Part shown: piece after piece, positions 45,805 through 54,455 of the stretch | Layout of the letters: the number at the start of each line of letters is the position of its first letter | How positions within the stretch are numbered: position 1 is the first letter of the stretch | Source of the DNA: Halioglobus sp. | GTDB lineage: Bacteria > Pseudomonadota > Gammaproteobacteria > Pseudomonadales > Halieaceae | Reading direction: 5' to 3' | Length of the DNA: 64,000 nucleotides | NCBI GenBank assembly: GCA_002699145.1 | Contig: PABK01000008.1 | Location: 93,465-157,464, forward strand | Notes under the pieces: generated by a model | The model's database searches: none | What the model saw: only the letters and a program-made list of their open reading frames with translations | Told to the model about the DNA's origin: nothing | Made by a program: the position numbers and the translations under genes

Positions 45805-46727
45805 TGCCGCGTCTCCGTGAGCATCTGCCGCGCCGCCTGCTCGAGGGTGCACGCCGGACGCCAGCCGGTGGCAGCGCGCACGCTTGCGCTGCTGTACAGT
45901 TCGCTGCCGAACAGGCGCGTATAGGTGTTGTCGCCGGCGCCCGCGAAGTCCAGCAAGCGCGCGGCGATGCGCCACCCCAACCGCGGCAGCCAGCCCGGCC
46001 CCCTGCCCTTTCCCGCGGCGCTACGCAACGCGTCGTAAAGCTCGCGCGTGCTGTAGTCAGCGCCGCTGGCCAGCCATGTGCTCACCCCCGCGGGCGGCTC
46101 GTCCGCCAGCAGGCACAGCAGGGAAACCAGGTCTTCCACCGCCAGCATCGAGCGCCGGCCTCCCGCCGGCGGTCGCGGCAGGCCGCGCAGCGTGGCGCGC
46201 GCCAGGGTGCGCAGGTTGCCCTTCACGCCCACCCCGTGCAGCAGGACGGGGCGCACGATGACGACGGACATCGCGCTGTCGGCACAGGCCTGGCGCAATC
46301 CGCACTCGGCGCGCCGCTTGGACCGGCCGTAGGCATCGTGCGCTTCGACCAACTCGCTCTCGCCGCGCGGCAGGTCCGACAGCGGCGCGCCCATGGCCCT
46401 GACACTGGAGAGGAAGACAAAGCAGCGCACGCCGGCTGCCGCCGCCTGCTGCGCAAGGCGCACGCTGGCCAGGTGGTTCACCGCCTCGTAGTCCGCGTCC
46501 TGTGCATGGCGATGAGCGATACCGGCCAGGTGAAACACCACCTGCGCACCGGCCAGGGCCGAGGTCGGCAGCGCGGCAGCGGCGAGATCCAGGGCGGCGA
46601 CCTGCGTGCCGTCATCGAGACGGCCACCGCCGCGGCTGCAGGCGAACAGCTGGTCGCCGCGCTGCGCCAGGCGCCGGCACAGGTGACGCCCGACAAAACC
46701 GGTGGCGCCGGTGACAACACATTTCAC
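45801..46727 (-). CDS. NAD-dependent epimerase/reductase (WbpV-like extended SDR)
   Basis: A 308-residue extended short-chain dehydrogenase with the nucleotide motif TGATGFVGRH, the catalytic YxxxK as YGRSK, and FLSSVRAMG in the active-site strand. Next to WbpL- and WbpM-like genes in the order SDR-wbpL-wbpM, it is most simply the WbpV-type 4-reductase (UDP-4-keto-6-deoxy-GlcNAc to UDP-D-QuiNAc). A UDP-sugar 4-epimerase is the alternative. It overlaps wbpL by 4 bases. Confidence 0.8.
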   Translation of the reverse strand: MKCVVTGATGFVGRHLCRRLAQRGDQLFACSRGGGRLDDGTQVAALDLAAAALPTSALAGAQVVFHLAGIAHRHAQDADYEAVNHLASVRLAQQAAAAGVRCFVFLSSVRAMGAPLSDLPRGESELVEAHDAYGRSKRRAECGLRQACADSAMSVVIVRPVLLHGVGVKGNLRTLARATLRGLPRPPAGGRRSMLAVEDLVSLLCLLADEPPAGVSTWLASGADYSTRELYDALRSAAGKGRGPGWLPRLGWRIAARLLDFAGAGDNTYTRLFGSELYSSASVRAATGWRPACTLEQAARQMLTETRQ

Positions 46728-46770
46728 GTCGGGCGTTGCCTGCTCAAGTTGATGTCGCCTGCTGCTGTTG

Positions 46771-46790
46771 AAAAGGGGGCCGATGCCCCC
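46771..46790 (-). terminator. Terminator after comEA-like gene
   Basis: On the minus strand GGGGGC-ATCG-GCCCCC is followed by TTTT. It lies between comEA and the SDR gene and separates the comEA-like gene from the glycan genes, though the U-run is short. Confidence 0.55.
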
Positions 46791-46812
46791 TCATCATACG
46801 CATGCGCCGGCC

Positions 46813-47190
46813 TTAATCCAGTGTGATCAGGCCCCGGTTCATGTCCAGGGTGGAGGGACCGATGCCCTTCACCTCCATCAACTCCTCGGCCGAGGTGAAG
46901 CGGCCGTAGGTCTCGCGGTAGCGCACGATTTCCTGCGCGCGCGAGCGTCCCACCCCCTTGAGCCTGGCGGCCAGCGTCTCCGCATCAGCGGTATTGATGT
47001 TGACCGTGGCGACCTGCGTCGCCGCCGCTTCCTGCTGCGCCTGCACCGCAACGCTGCCCGCCCCCAGGGCCGCGCCCAGAACGAGCAGCAGCGCCAGCGC
47101 CAGCGGGCGCGACCGCCGGGCATGGTCCAGCAGCGCCCGCAGTTGCAGCCCGGCCGCGGTGAAACAGTGCGAAAGGTTGGTGTAATCCAT
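46813..47190 (-). CDS. ComEA-type helix-hairpin-helix DNA-binding protein
   Basis: A 125-residue protein with one N-terminal hydrophobic segment (about 29-50, PLALALLLVLGAALGAGSVAV) and a C-terminal helix-hairpin-helix domain (VNINTADAETLAARLKGVGRSRAQEIVRYRE, then LMEVKGIGPSTLD). ComEA-type proteins bind incoming DNA in the periplasm in competent bacteria. AGGGAG precedes the ATG at 47190. A comEA-like gene also lies beside wbpM in P. aeruginosa, so it is part of conserved synteny. No other competence gene is present. Confidence 0.85.
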   Translation of the reverse strand: MDYTNLSHCFTAAGLQLRALLDHARRSRPLALALLLVLGAALGAGSVAVQAQQEAAATQVATVNINTADAETLAARLKGVGRSRAQEIVRYRETYGRFTSAEELMEVKGIGPSTLDMNRGLITLD

Positions 47191-47336
47191 GATGTCATCT
47201 CCCTGTGATTGAGCGCGCAACCGACATTGACCGCGCGCTTGCGTCAATCTGCGTCCTTGCAGACATCCACGCCGGGAGAAGTTTAGCAACGGTGTTGCGC
47301 GCGCCAAGACGGCCGCGCGCATATGATGGAACGGCG

Positions 47337-48029
47337 TCAGGCAGCCAGTTCTGCGCGCACGCGCTGCAGTGCGTCCAGGGGATCCGGCGCCGCGGTGACC
47401 GAGCGCCCGACTACCAGGTAATCCGCCCCCAGGGCCAGGGCCTGCCCCGGCGTGAGCACGCGTCGCTGGTCGCCGGCGGCGTCGCCGGCCAGGCGAATAC
47501 CCGGGGTGACCAGCTTGAAAGCGTCACCGCGCTGCGCGCGCAGCGTCGCCGCCTCCTGCGCAGAACAGACCACACCGTCCAGGCCGCTGTCGGCGGCCAG
47601 CGCGGCGAGGCGCGTCACGCGCTGCGCCGCCGTCTCGGCATAGCCCAGTTCCGCGAGGTCCGCATCGGACAGGCTGGTGAGCACGGTGACGCCGATCAGC
47701 AGCGGACGGTGAGTGCCGGCGTCCACCGCCTCGCGGGCCGCTTCCATCATGCGCCGCCCGCCGCCGGCGTGGACGTTGATCATCCACACGCCCAGGTCCG
47801 CCGCGGCGCGCACGGCCCCGGCCACGGTATTGGGGATATCGTGAAACTTGAGGTCCAGGAAGATTTCGAAGCCCTGCGCCTGCAGTTGTTCCACCAGGGC
47901 GGGACCCGCGCGTGTAAACAGTTCCTTGCCCACCTTCAGGCGACACAGCTCGGGCGACAGCCGCGTCGCCATGTCCAGGGCGTCCTGCGCGCCGGGATAA
48001 TCCAGCGCGACGATCACCGCGTCCTTCAC
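47337..48029 (-). CDS. pyrF: Orotidine 5'-phosphate decarboxylase
   Basis: A 230-residue enzyme that decarboxylates OMP to UMP, the last step of de novo pyrimidine synthesis. The catalytic Lys/Asp array is in [13 protein letters not shown] and the phosphate loop in PGIRLAGD, with [12 protein letters not shown] near the end. The GTG start at 48029 overlaps the lapA stop by 4 bases, so the two are translated together. The length matches the family (about 230-245). Confidence 0.95.
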   Translation of the reverse strand: MKDAVIVALDYPGAQDALDMATRLSPELCRLKVGKELFTRAGPALVEQLQAQGFEIFLDLKFHDIPNTVAGAVRAAADLGVWMINVHAGGGRRMMEAAREAVDAGTHRPLLIGVTVLTSLSDADLAELGYAETAAQRVTRLAALAADSGLDGVVCSAQEAATLRAQRGDAFKLVTPGIRLAGDAAGDQRRVLTPGQALALGADYLVVGRSVTAAPDPLDALQRVRAELAA

Positions 48030-48328
48030 GATGTCGTCGCAGCCTGCGCGCGCAACTGGTTGAGTTCCTCGCGCGTCTTGTTCAGCTGGCGCTTGGAAGA
48101 CCCCAGCGCCGTGCGCATGCGCAGCATGAGCGCGGAAGACACCAGCATGCCGGCCACGCCGCCCAGGGCGAAGGCGGCCAGCACCCACAGCGCCAGGCTC
48201 TGGGGCGCAAATGTATAGAACAGCAGGTCCAGGGGAACCGGCGCATCGTTGGCCGCGGCGAAAAATATCCCGGCGCCGGTCATCGCCAGCAGCACGAGCA
48301 GGGTGATCACTATGCGCAGTATCTTCAT
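48026..48328 (-). CDS. lapA: LapA-family (DUF1049) inner-membrane protein
   Basis: A 100-residue protein with two membrane helices ([45 protein letters not shown]) and a C-terminal charged coiled segment ([17 protein letters not shown]), the LapA layout. LapA works with LapB to control LpxC and LPS synthesis. In E. coli lapB lies between lapA and pyrF; here lapA runs straight into pyrF with a 4-base overlap and lapB is missing from this place. Confidence 0.88.
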   Translation of the reverse strand: MKILRIVITLLVLLAMTGAGIFFAAANDAPVPLDLLFYTFAPQSLALWVLAAFALGGVAGMLVSSALMLRMRTALGSSKRQLNKTREELNQLRAQAATTS

Positions 48329-48355
48329 CGGTCTATTCCGCCAGGTCCGGGAAAC

Positions 48356-48384
48356 AAAAAACGGTATGATCGTCGATCATACCG
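48356..48384 (-). terminator. Rho-independent terminator after ihfB
   Basis: A perfect 10-bp inverted repeat, CGGTATGATC with GATCATACCG around a 3-base loop (48362-48384), is followed on the minus strand by six T residues. It lies about 40 bases after the ihfB stop and about 28 bases before lapA. Confidence 0.85.
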
Positions 48385-48424
48385 CCCTGTTGCGCGGGAG
48401 CAAGACGCCGCGCGCGCCTTTTGC

Positions 48425-48721
48425 TCAAAGCCCCAGTTGCAGGCCCATATTGACCCGTTCGCGCAGCTCCTTGCCCGGCTTGAAATGCGGTACGTACTTG
48501 CCGTTCAGTTGCACCGCGTCGCCGGTCTTGGGGTTGCGGCCGCGGCGCGGCTCGCGAAAGTGCAGGGAGAAACTGCCGAACCCGCGGATCTCGATACGCT
48601 CTCCATTGGACAGGGCCTGGGACATATGTTCCAGGATCGTCTTCACCGCCAACTCCACATCCTTGGAAGACAGCTGGGTCTGCTTGGACGCGATGGATTC
48701 GATCAGTTCGCTCTTGGTCAT
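48425..48721 (-). CDS. ihfB: Integration host factor beta subunit
   Basis: A 98-residue DNA-bending nucleoid protein of the HU/IHF family. The beta-arm motif [30 protein letters not shown] distinguishes it as IHF-beta, and the N-terminus [11 protein letters not shown] is typical. It pairs with IhfA encoded elsewhere. It has its own terminator and probably its own promoter. Normally it directly follows rpsA; here a sulfotransferase gene intervenes. Confidence 0.95.
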   Translation of the reverse strand: MTKSELIESIASKQTQLSSKDVELAVKTILEHMSQALSNGERIEIRGFGSFSLHFREPRRGRNPKTGDAVQLNGKYVPHFKPGKELRERVNMGLQLGL

Positions 48722-48772
48722 GCCGCCTCCGTATGGCGAGGTCTTGTTATGCCGTCATCGTGCTAAAGGCGT

Positions 48773-48801
48773 ATTTTGGACCCAATCTTCGGATTGCGCA
48801 A
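48773..48801 (-). promoter_or_regulatory. Possible ihfB promoter
   Basis: On the minus strand TTGCGC (48796-48801) and CAAAAT (48773-48778) are 17 bases apart, about 50 bases before the ihfB ATG, in a locally AT-rich stretch. Matches are 3/6 and 4/6. Confidence 0.3.
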
Positions 48802-48818
48802 GTTATTATTTTATATAG

Positions 48819-48840
48819 AAAAAGTGCCCCGATAAGGGGC
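48819..48840 (-). terminator. Terminator after the sulfotransferase gene
   Basis: On the minus strand GCCCC-TTATC-GGGGC is followed within two bases by five T residues. It isolates the sulfotransferase gene from ihfB. Confidence 0.75.
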
Positions 48841-48863
48841 GCGACGGCAGGACTTGCCGCGGC

Positions 48864-49589
48864 CTAGAAACGATAGTCGAGCAGTTCGATGTCGCGCGCC
48901 ATGACCTGCGCGACCAGTTCCCGCGCGCTGTCGGAGTAGTAGGGGCGGTAGTCCCGGTCGCGTGACGGGCTGCGATTGACGTGGGCGGCGAAGGCGGCGT
49001 CGCTGCCGATCCTGTCGGCGACCACGCCCATGTCGCGCCCGATATTCTCGACCCGCCCGATATAGTCGACCAGTTGCCGGCCGTCCGCGGCGTACAGCCA
49101 CAGCGCCTGTTGCCCGACATACGGCATGCCGTCACGCGCCAGTTGCGCCAGAAAGTCCTCGAAGGAAAGCCGCATGGCCAGCCGGTGCAGCGGATGCAGC
49201 CGCTTGCGGCGAAAGTAGAAGTAGGCGGAGAGGCAGCGATCCCAGGGATTGCGCACAAAAGCGAAGGAGAACATGTCGCGGTACACCGCCTCGCCCAGCG
49301 CCTGCCTGACCTGCGCCGCACGCAGGTGGGCGCTGGTGAACAGGCGCTGTTCGCGGCAGTACCTGCCGATACACTCGTCGCCACCGAAGCCGAGCGGCCG
49401 CGGCAACAGCCAGCCCAGGCGCTGTGCGTGCAGGTAGGAAGCCAGGGCCTGAGTCGAGTAAGCCAGGCTCAGGCGGCGCCGCTCGCCGGCGCTGAAAGTA
49501 CTCTCCAGCAGGTGGCGCTTGACGCTCTTGCCCGCCGCCTTGGGCACATGGATAAAGATGTAGTTGTACTGCCTGTTGATGACGGTCAT
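48864..49589 (-). CDS. Sulfotransferase family 2 protein
   Basis: A 241-residue PAPS-dependent sulfotransferase-like protein. The 5'-phosphosulfate loop reads FIHVPKAAGKSVKRHL (family form HIPKTAGTS) and the 3'-phosphate segment reads FAFVRNPWDRCLSAYFYFRRK. These proteins sulfate carbohydrates at the membrane. It is flanked on both sides by terminators, so it is a self-contained unit inserted between rpsA and ihfB, which are usually adjacent. The acceptor is unknown; it is the second sulfotransferase-like gene in the window. Confidence 0.85.
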   Translation of the reverse strand: MTVINRQYNYIFIHVPKAAGKSVKRHLLESTFSAGERRRLSLAYSTQALASYLHAQRLGWLLPRPLGFGGDECIGRYCREQRLFTSAHLRAAQVRQALGEAVYRDMFSFAFVRNPWDRCLSAYFYFRRKRLHPLHRLAMRLSFEDFLAQLARDGMPYVGQQALWLYAADGRQLVDYIGRVENIGRDMGVVADRIGSDAAFAAHVNRSPSRDRDYRPYYSDSARELVAQVMARDIELLDYRF

Positions 49590-49622
49590 GGGCCTGGCGG
49601 GACACGCCCTGCAGGGTGCGAC

Positions 49623-49650
49623 AAAAAAAAGGCCCGCCAGGCGGGCCTTT
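49623..49650 (-). terminator. Rho-independent terminator after rpsA
   Basis: A 9-bp inverted repeat, AAGGCCCGC/GCGGGCCTT with a 3-base loop, is followed on the minus strand by a run of T residues (complement of 49623-49630). It lies about 50 bases after the rpsA stop. Confidence 0.9.
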
Positions 49651-49697
49651 CTCGATGCGGGGACGACATTGCAATCACGTCCCCGGGGGGCGGCCGG

Positions 49698-51374
49698 TCA
49701 GGAGTCGCCCATCTGCGCCTTGATCAGGTCGCCGATGGTGCCCGGTGAGGCGGCTTCCTGCTCCGACGCTTTCAGCGACTTCACGGCTTCCTTCTCGTCG
49801 TCCAGGTCCTTGGCCTTGATGGACAGGGACAGGCCGCGATTCTTGCGGTCGACAGAGACGATTTTCGCCTCGACGCTGTCGCCCACCTTGAACGAGTTGC
49901 GCGCGTCTTCCACCTTGTCCAGGCTGATATCCGAAGCCTTCAACACGCCCTCGACCTCGTCCGCCAGCTTCACGACCACCGCCTTGGCATCGACCTCGAT
50001 CACCTCGCCGGTGACGATGGCGCCGCGATCGTGCTCGGCGACGTAGTTGCCGAAGGGATCGTCCTCGAGCTGCTTGATACCCAGGGAGATACGCTCGCGC
50101 TCGGGGTCGATGGAGAGGATAACCGTCTCGATTTCATCGCCCTTCTTGTAGTTGCGCACCGCTTCCTCGCCGGTTTCGTTCCAGCTGATGTCGGACAGGT
50201 GCACCAGACCGTCGATGTTGCCTTCCAGGCCGATGAAGATGCCGAAGTCGGTAATCGACTTGATGCTGCCGGCAATCTTGTCGCCCTTGGCGTACTGCGC
50301 GGCAAACGCGTCCCAGGGGTTTTGCTGGCACTGCTTGATACCCAGGGAGATACGGCGACGCTCCTCGTCGATATCCAGCACCATGACCTCGACCTCGTCG
50401 CCGAGGTTGACGATCTTGGACGGGTGCACGTTCTTGTTGGTCCAGTCCATTTCGGACACGTGTACCAGGCCTTCCACGCCCTCCTCGAGTTCGGCGAAGC
50501 AGCCGTAATCGGTGAGGTTGGTGACACGCGCCATGACGCGACTGCCCTCGGGGTAGCGCCCGGTGATTTCCACCCACGGATCCTCGCCCAGTTGCTTCAG
50601 GCCCAGGGAGACGCGGTTGCGCTCGCGATCGAACTTGAGGATCTTGACCTCGATTTCCTGGCCCACCTCGACGATCTCGGACGGGTGCTTGATGCGCTTC
50701 CAGGCCATGTCGGTGATGTGCAGCAGGCCGTCGACGCCACCGAGGTCGACGAAGGCGCCGTAGTCGGTGAGGTTCTTGACGATACCCTTGATGGACATGC
50801 CTTCCTGCAGCGACTCCAGCAGCGCGTCGCGCTCGACGGAGTTGGCGGCCTCCATGACCGCACGGCGTGACACCACCACGTTGTTGCGCTTCTGGTCCAG
50901 CTTGATGACCTTGAACTCCAGGTCCTTGCCTTCCAGGTGCGTGGTTTCGCGCACGGGGCGAACGTCAACCAGCGAGCCGGGCAGGAAGGCCCGGATGGAA
51001 TTGATGTCGACGGTGAACCCGCCCTTGACCTTGCCGTTGATGACGCCGCTGACGACCTCGTCGGCCTCGTGGGCGGCTTCCAGTTCCTTCCAGGCCTCGG
51101 CGCGCTTGGCTTTTTCGCGCGACAGCTTGGTCTCGCCGAAACCGTCCTCGACGGTTTCCAGGGCGACCTGGACTTCGTCGCCGACGGTCAGGGTGCAATC
51201 GCCGTTGGCGTCGGTGAACTGGGACCGCGGAATCACGCCCTCGGACTTGAGGCCCGCGTGGACAGTGACCCACTCGTTATCGATGTCGATGACCACGCCG
51301 GTGACAATGGCACCCGGCTGCATATCGACGGTTTTCAGACTTTCTTCGAAGAGTTCGGCGAAGGATTCGCTCAT
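49698..51374 (-). CDS. rpsA: 30S ribosomal protein S1
   Basis: A 558-residue protein with six S1/OB repeats, the standard gammaproteobacterial length. The N-terminus [13 protein letters not shown] is the known ribosome-binding form. The first repeats ([23 protein letters not shown] and [26 protein letters not shown]) bind the ribosome, and later ones ([24 protein letters not shown] and similar) bind mRNA. It loads structured mRNAs onto the 30S subunit. The ATG at 51374 is chosen over in-frame upstream codons by family match. It is followed by its own terminator. Confidence 0.97.
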   Translation of the reverse strand: MSESFAELFEESLKTVDMQPGAIVTGVVIDIDNEWVTVHAGLKSEGVIPRSQFTDANGDCTLTVGDEVQVALETVEDGFGETKLSREKAKRAEAWKELEAAHEADEVVSGVINGKVKGGFTVDINSIRAFLPGSLVDVRPVRETTHLEGKDLEFKVIKLDQKRNNVVVSRRAVMEAANSVERDALLESLQEGMSIKGIVKNLTDYGAFVDLGGVDGLLHITDMAWKRIKHPSEIVEVGQEIEVKILKFDRERNRVSLGLKQLGEDPWVEITGRYPEGSRVMARVTNLTDYGCFAELEEGVEGLVHVSEMDWTNKNVHPSKIVNLGDEVEVMVLDIDEERRRISLGIKQCQQNPWDAFAAQYAKGDKIAGSIKSITDFGIFIGLEGNIDGLVHLSDISWNETGEEAVRNYKKGDEIETVILSIDPERERISLGIKQLEDDPFGNYVAEHDRGAIVTGEVIEVDAKAVVVKLADEVEGVLKASDISLDKVEDARNSFKVGDSVEAKIVSVDRKNRGLSLSIKAKDLDDEKEAVKSLKASEQEAASPGTIGDLIKAQMGDS

Positions 51375-51529
51375 GAATTGGTTACCTGTAAATACCGGGC
51401 CAGGAGCCCGTTTCCACCGCACCTCCAGCCGGCACGGGTCTGTTCGTTCGACTGCCCGCCCGCCGTGACTGGATTGCGCGGAAAAGCAGAATTTTTCGCC
51501 ATTTAAAGGATTTTAGCGGCATCAAGCGG

Positions 51530-52222
51530 CTAGATCAGGCCCTTCTCTTTCACCGTGTCCCACACCTGCCGCAGCACTTCGGCAATCGGCGTCGCCGTGG
51601 AATCGATGACGATGGCATCCTCTGCCGGCACCAGGGGCGAGACGTCCCGCGACGCATCGCGCGCATCCCGTTCCTCGATATCCTGCAGAAGGCGCGGGAG
51701 ACTAACACTTTCCCCCTTTGCAATCAACTGCTTATAGCGCCTCTGCGCGCGCTCGCGGGCGCTCGCGGTGAGGAAAAACTTGAGCGGCGCATCGGCGAAT
51801 ACCACCGTGCCCATGTCGCGACCGTCGGCGACCAGGCCGGGGGGCCGGCGCAGCTCGCGCTGGCGCTCGAGCAGGGCCTCGCGCACCGCCGGGATCGCGG
51901 CGACGGTGGAGGCGCCGCGGCCGCCCTCCTCGGTGCGAATGGCGGCGCTGACGTCCTCGCCGCGGTAGGCGACGAGGATCTCGCCGCTGGGGGCGGGGGT
52001 AAAGGTGACGTCCAGGCGCCGCGCCACCTCGGCGACCCCCGCGTGGTCATCCCAGTCGACCCCCTCGATCAGGCAGGCCTGCCCGGTGACGCGATACAGG
52101 GCGCCGCTGTCCAGCAGGTGCCAGCCGAGCTTGTCCGCCAGCAGGTGTGCGATGGTGCCCTTGCCCGCCCCCGAGGGGCCGTCCACGGTGATCACCGGAA
52201 CCGCGCCGCCCATGTCAGTCAT
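51530..52222 (-). CDS. cmk: Cytidylate kinase
   Basis: A 230-residue kinase that phosphorylates CMP and dCMP. The P-loop is GPSGAGKGT, followed by LLDSGALYRVTG and the later LVADGRDMGTVVF and RAQRRYKQL. The ATG at 52222 overlaps the aroA stop by 8 bases; an internal ATG at 52213 is a possible shorter start. The aroA-cmk-rpsA order is conserved in gammaproteobacteria. Confidence 0.95.
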   Translation of the reverse strand: MTDMGGAVPVITVDGPSGAGKGTIAHLLADKLGWHLLDSGALYRVTGQACLIEGVDWDDHAGVAEVARRLDVTFTPAPSGEILVAYRGEDVSAAIRTEEGGRGASTVAAIPAVREALLERQRELRRPPGLVADGRDMGTVVFADAPLKFFLTASARERAQRRYKQLIAKGESVSLPRLLQDIEERDARDASRDVSPLVPAEDAIVIDSTATPIAEVLRQVWDTVKEKGLI

Positions 52223-53522
52223 CCGCCGCGGCGACAGCCAGGCCGGCCCTGGCAGCCAGCGGGACGAACCCCGGGAAGGAGGTGGCCACGTGCTGGCAGT
52301 CCAGCACGGTGATGGGTTCGCTGGCGCGCAGCGCGGCGATGGCGAAACTCATGGCGATGCGGTGATCGCCGAAGGTGCGGAACTCGCCGCCGCCCAGCTG
52401 CGTCGCGCCCTCGATGATGATGCCGTCGTCCAGTACCTGGTTGTCCACCCCCAGGGTGGCCAGGCCCTCGGCCATGGCGGCGATACGATCGCTCTCCTTC
52501 ACACGCAGTTCCTGCGCGCCGCGCAGCCGCGTGGTGCCGCGGGCGCAGGCCGCGGCGACGAACAACACCGGAAACTCGTCGATGGCAAGCGGCACCTGCT
52601 CAAGGGGGATATCGATGCCGTGCAGCGGGGCGTGGCGTACGCGCAGGTCCGCCACGGGCTCACCGCCCACCTCGCGCTCGTTGTCCAGCGTGATGTCCGC
52701 GCCCATCTGGCGCAGGATGTTGATCACCCCGGTACGCGTCGGGTTGATGCCCACGTGCTGCAGGGTCAGGTCCGAGCCCGGCGCGATGCTGGCGCCGACC
52801 AGGAAGAACGCCGCGGAGGAGATATCCGCCGGCACGTCGATGTCGCAGGCGCGCAATTCGCCGCCGCCGCGCAGGGCCACGGTGGCGCCGTCGCGGCGCA
52901 GCGCGTAACCAAAACCGCCGAGCATGCGCTCGGTGTGATCGCGGGTCGGCGCCGGTTCGGTCACCGAGGTTTCGCCCTCGCTGTACAGGCCCGCCAGGAG
53001 CACGCAGGACTTGACCTGGGCGCTGGCCATGGGCAGCTCGTAGTGCATACCGTGCAGGCGGCGGCCACCGCGGATACGTAGCGGCGGACGACCGCCCGCG
53101 GCGGACTCGATCTGCGCACCCATGGCGCTCAGGGGGTCGATGACCCGCCCCATGGGGCGGCTGCGCAGGGAGGCATCACCGGTCAGTTCGCTGTCAAAGG
53201 GTTGCCCCGCCAGCAGGCCGCAGAGCAGGCGCATGCCGGTGCCGGCGTTGCCCAGGTCCAGCGCCGCCGAGGGCGCGCGCAGGCCGTGCAGGCCAACGCC
53301 ATGTACCGTGACCTCGCCGTCGGCGGGTCCGTCGATCTGTACGCCCATGGCGCGGAAGGCCGCCACGGTGGCCAGGGCGTCCTCACCCTCCAGAAAGCCG
53401 CGCACACGCGTCGTGCCCTGCGCCAGGGCGCCGAGCATGATGGCGCGGTGCGAGATGGACTTGTCGCCGGGTACGCGCAGCGTGCCGGTCAGGGCGCCGC
53501 CGGGGTTGAGATTGAACTGCAT
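52215..53522 (-). CDS. aroA: 3-phosphoshikimate 1-carboxyvinyltransferase (EPSP synthase)
   Basis: A 435-residue enzyme of the shikimate pathway that transfers enolpyruvyl from PEP to shikimate-3-phosphate. Signatures include PGDKSISHRAIMLGALAQG, LDLGNAGTGMRLLCGLLAG and RVKESDRIAAMAEGL. The PEP-site stretch LGNAGTGMR (rather than the E. coli LGNAGTAMRPL form) suggests the class with altered glyphosate response, but this needs alignment. It is a stand-alone aroA, not fused to tyrA as in Pseudomonas. Confidence 0.95.
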   Translation of the reverse strand: MQFNLNPGGALTGTLRVPGDKSISHRAIMLGALAQGTTRVRGFLEGEDALATVAAFRAMGVQIDGPADGEVTVHGVGLHGLRAPSAALDLGNAGTGMRLLCGLLAGQPFDSELTGDASLRSRPMGRVIDPLSAMGAQIESAAGGRPPLRIRGGRRLHGMHYELPMASAQVKSCVLLAGLYSEGETSVTEPAPTRDHTERMLGGFGYALRRDGATVALRGGGELRACDIDVPADISSAAFFLVGASIAPGSDLTLQHVGINPTRTGVINILRQMGADITLDNEREVGGEPVADLRVRHAPLHGIDIPLEQVPLAIDEFPVLFVAAACARGTTRLRGAQELRVKESDRIAAMAEGLATLGVDNQVLDDGIIIEGATQLGGGEFRTFGDHRIAMSFAIAALRASEPITVLDCQHVATSFPGFVPLAARAGLAVAAADD

Positions 53523-53555
53523 GTGACTCCTGTTATTACTGCTCGCGCGGGTTGC

Positions 53556-54449
53556 TCAGCGCTTGCGCCGCCGCGCCAGAATTTCCGCGAATTCGTCCCG
53601 GGCCGTCTTGGCGCGGGTAAATGTCGCGTACAAGGTGTCGCCATCGCCCTGCTCCACCGCGCTGCGCAACTGGCCCAGGTGCGCGCCAAAGTCGTCGATG
53701 GCCGCCAACAGCGCATCGCGGTTGGCCAGGGCGATGTCACGCCACATCACCGGGTCCGAGGAGGCGATGCGGGTGAAGTCGCGAAAACCGCCGGCGGCAC
53801 AGCGGAACATGTCGTCGCTGTCGGCATCGGCGGCCAGGGCGTCCACCAGGGCGTAGGCCAGCAGGTGGGGCAGGTGGCTGGTGGCGGCCAGCACCGCATC
53901 GTGGCACTGTACCGACATATCGACCACCTCGGCCCCGGTGCTGCGCCACATGCGCCGCACCAGGTCTACCGCCTGCGGGTCGTTGCCGGGCACCGGGGTG
54001 AGAATGACGCGGTGGCCCTCGAACAACTCGCCGCTGGAGGCGTCGACACCGCTGCGCTCGGAACCGGCGATCGGGTGCGCCAGCACCAGGCGCGGCGGCA
54101 TGCTGCCGGTCACGGACAGCGCCGCGCGGTGCAGGCTGCCCTTGACGCTGGCCACATCCGTCACCACCGGGCCCTGCTGCCCCAGCATGGGCAGGATTTG
54201 CGCCAGCGAGTCCGCCGCGGTGAGCGTCGGGGTGCACACCACCAGGATATCCGCGCGGCGCACCGCCTCGTCGAGGTCCAGCGTGTACTCGTCGATGACG
54301 CCCAGTTCCACGCCGCGCTCCAGCGAGGGGGCGCGGTGCCCGCAGCCGACAAAGTGGTCGCAGAAACCGCTGGCGCGCAGCGCCCTGGCCAGGGAACCGC
54401 CGATGAGTCCCAGCCCGAGGATGACGAGGGTGCCGCCCGGCGCAGCCAT
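53556..54449 (-). CDS. tyrA: Prephenate dehydrogenase
   Basis: A 297-residue enzyme that oxidatively decarboxylates prephenate (or arogenate) toward tyrosine. The NAD-binding motif is ILGLGLIGGSLARAL at the N-terminus. The catalytic region has VTDVASVKGSLHRAA and LAHPIAGSERSGVDAS, with LPHLLAYALVDALA further on. It is monofunctional, unlike the E. coli chorismate mutase fusion. It starts six bases after the pheA stop and lies 33 bases before aroA. Confidence 0.93.
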   Translation of the reverse strand: MAAPGGTLVILGLGLIGGSLARALRASGFCDHFVGCGHRAPSLERGVELGVIDEYTLDLDEAVRRADILVVCTPTLTAADSLAQILPMLGQQGPVVTDVASVKGSLHRAALSVTGSMPPRLVLAHPIAGSERSGVDASSGELFEGHRVILTPVPGNDPQAVDLVRRMWRSTGAEVVDMSVQCHDAVLAATSHLPHLLAYALVDALAADADSDDMFRCAAGGFRDFTRIASSDPVMWRDIALANRDALLAAIDDFGAHLGQLRSAVEQGDGDTLYATFTRAKTARDEFAEILARRRKR

Positions 54450-54455
54450 GTCCGG

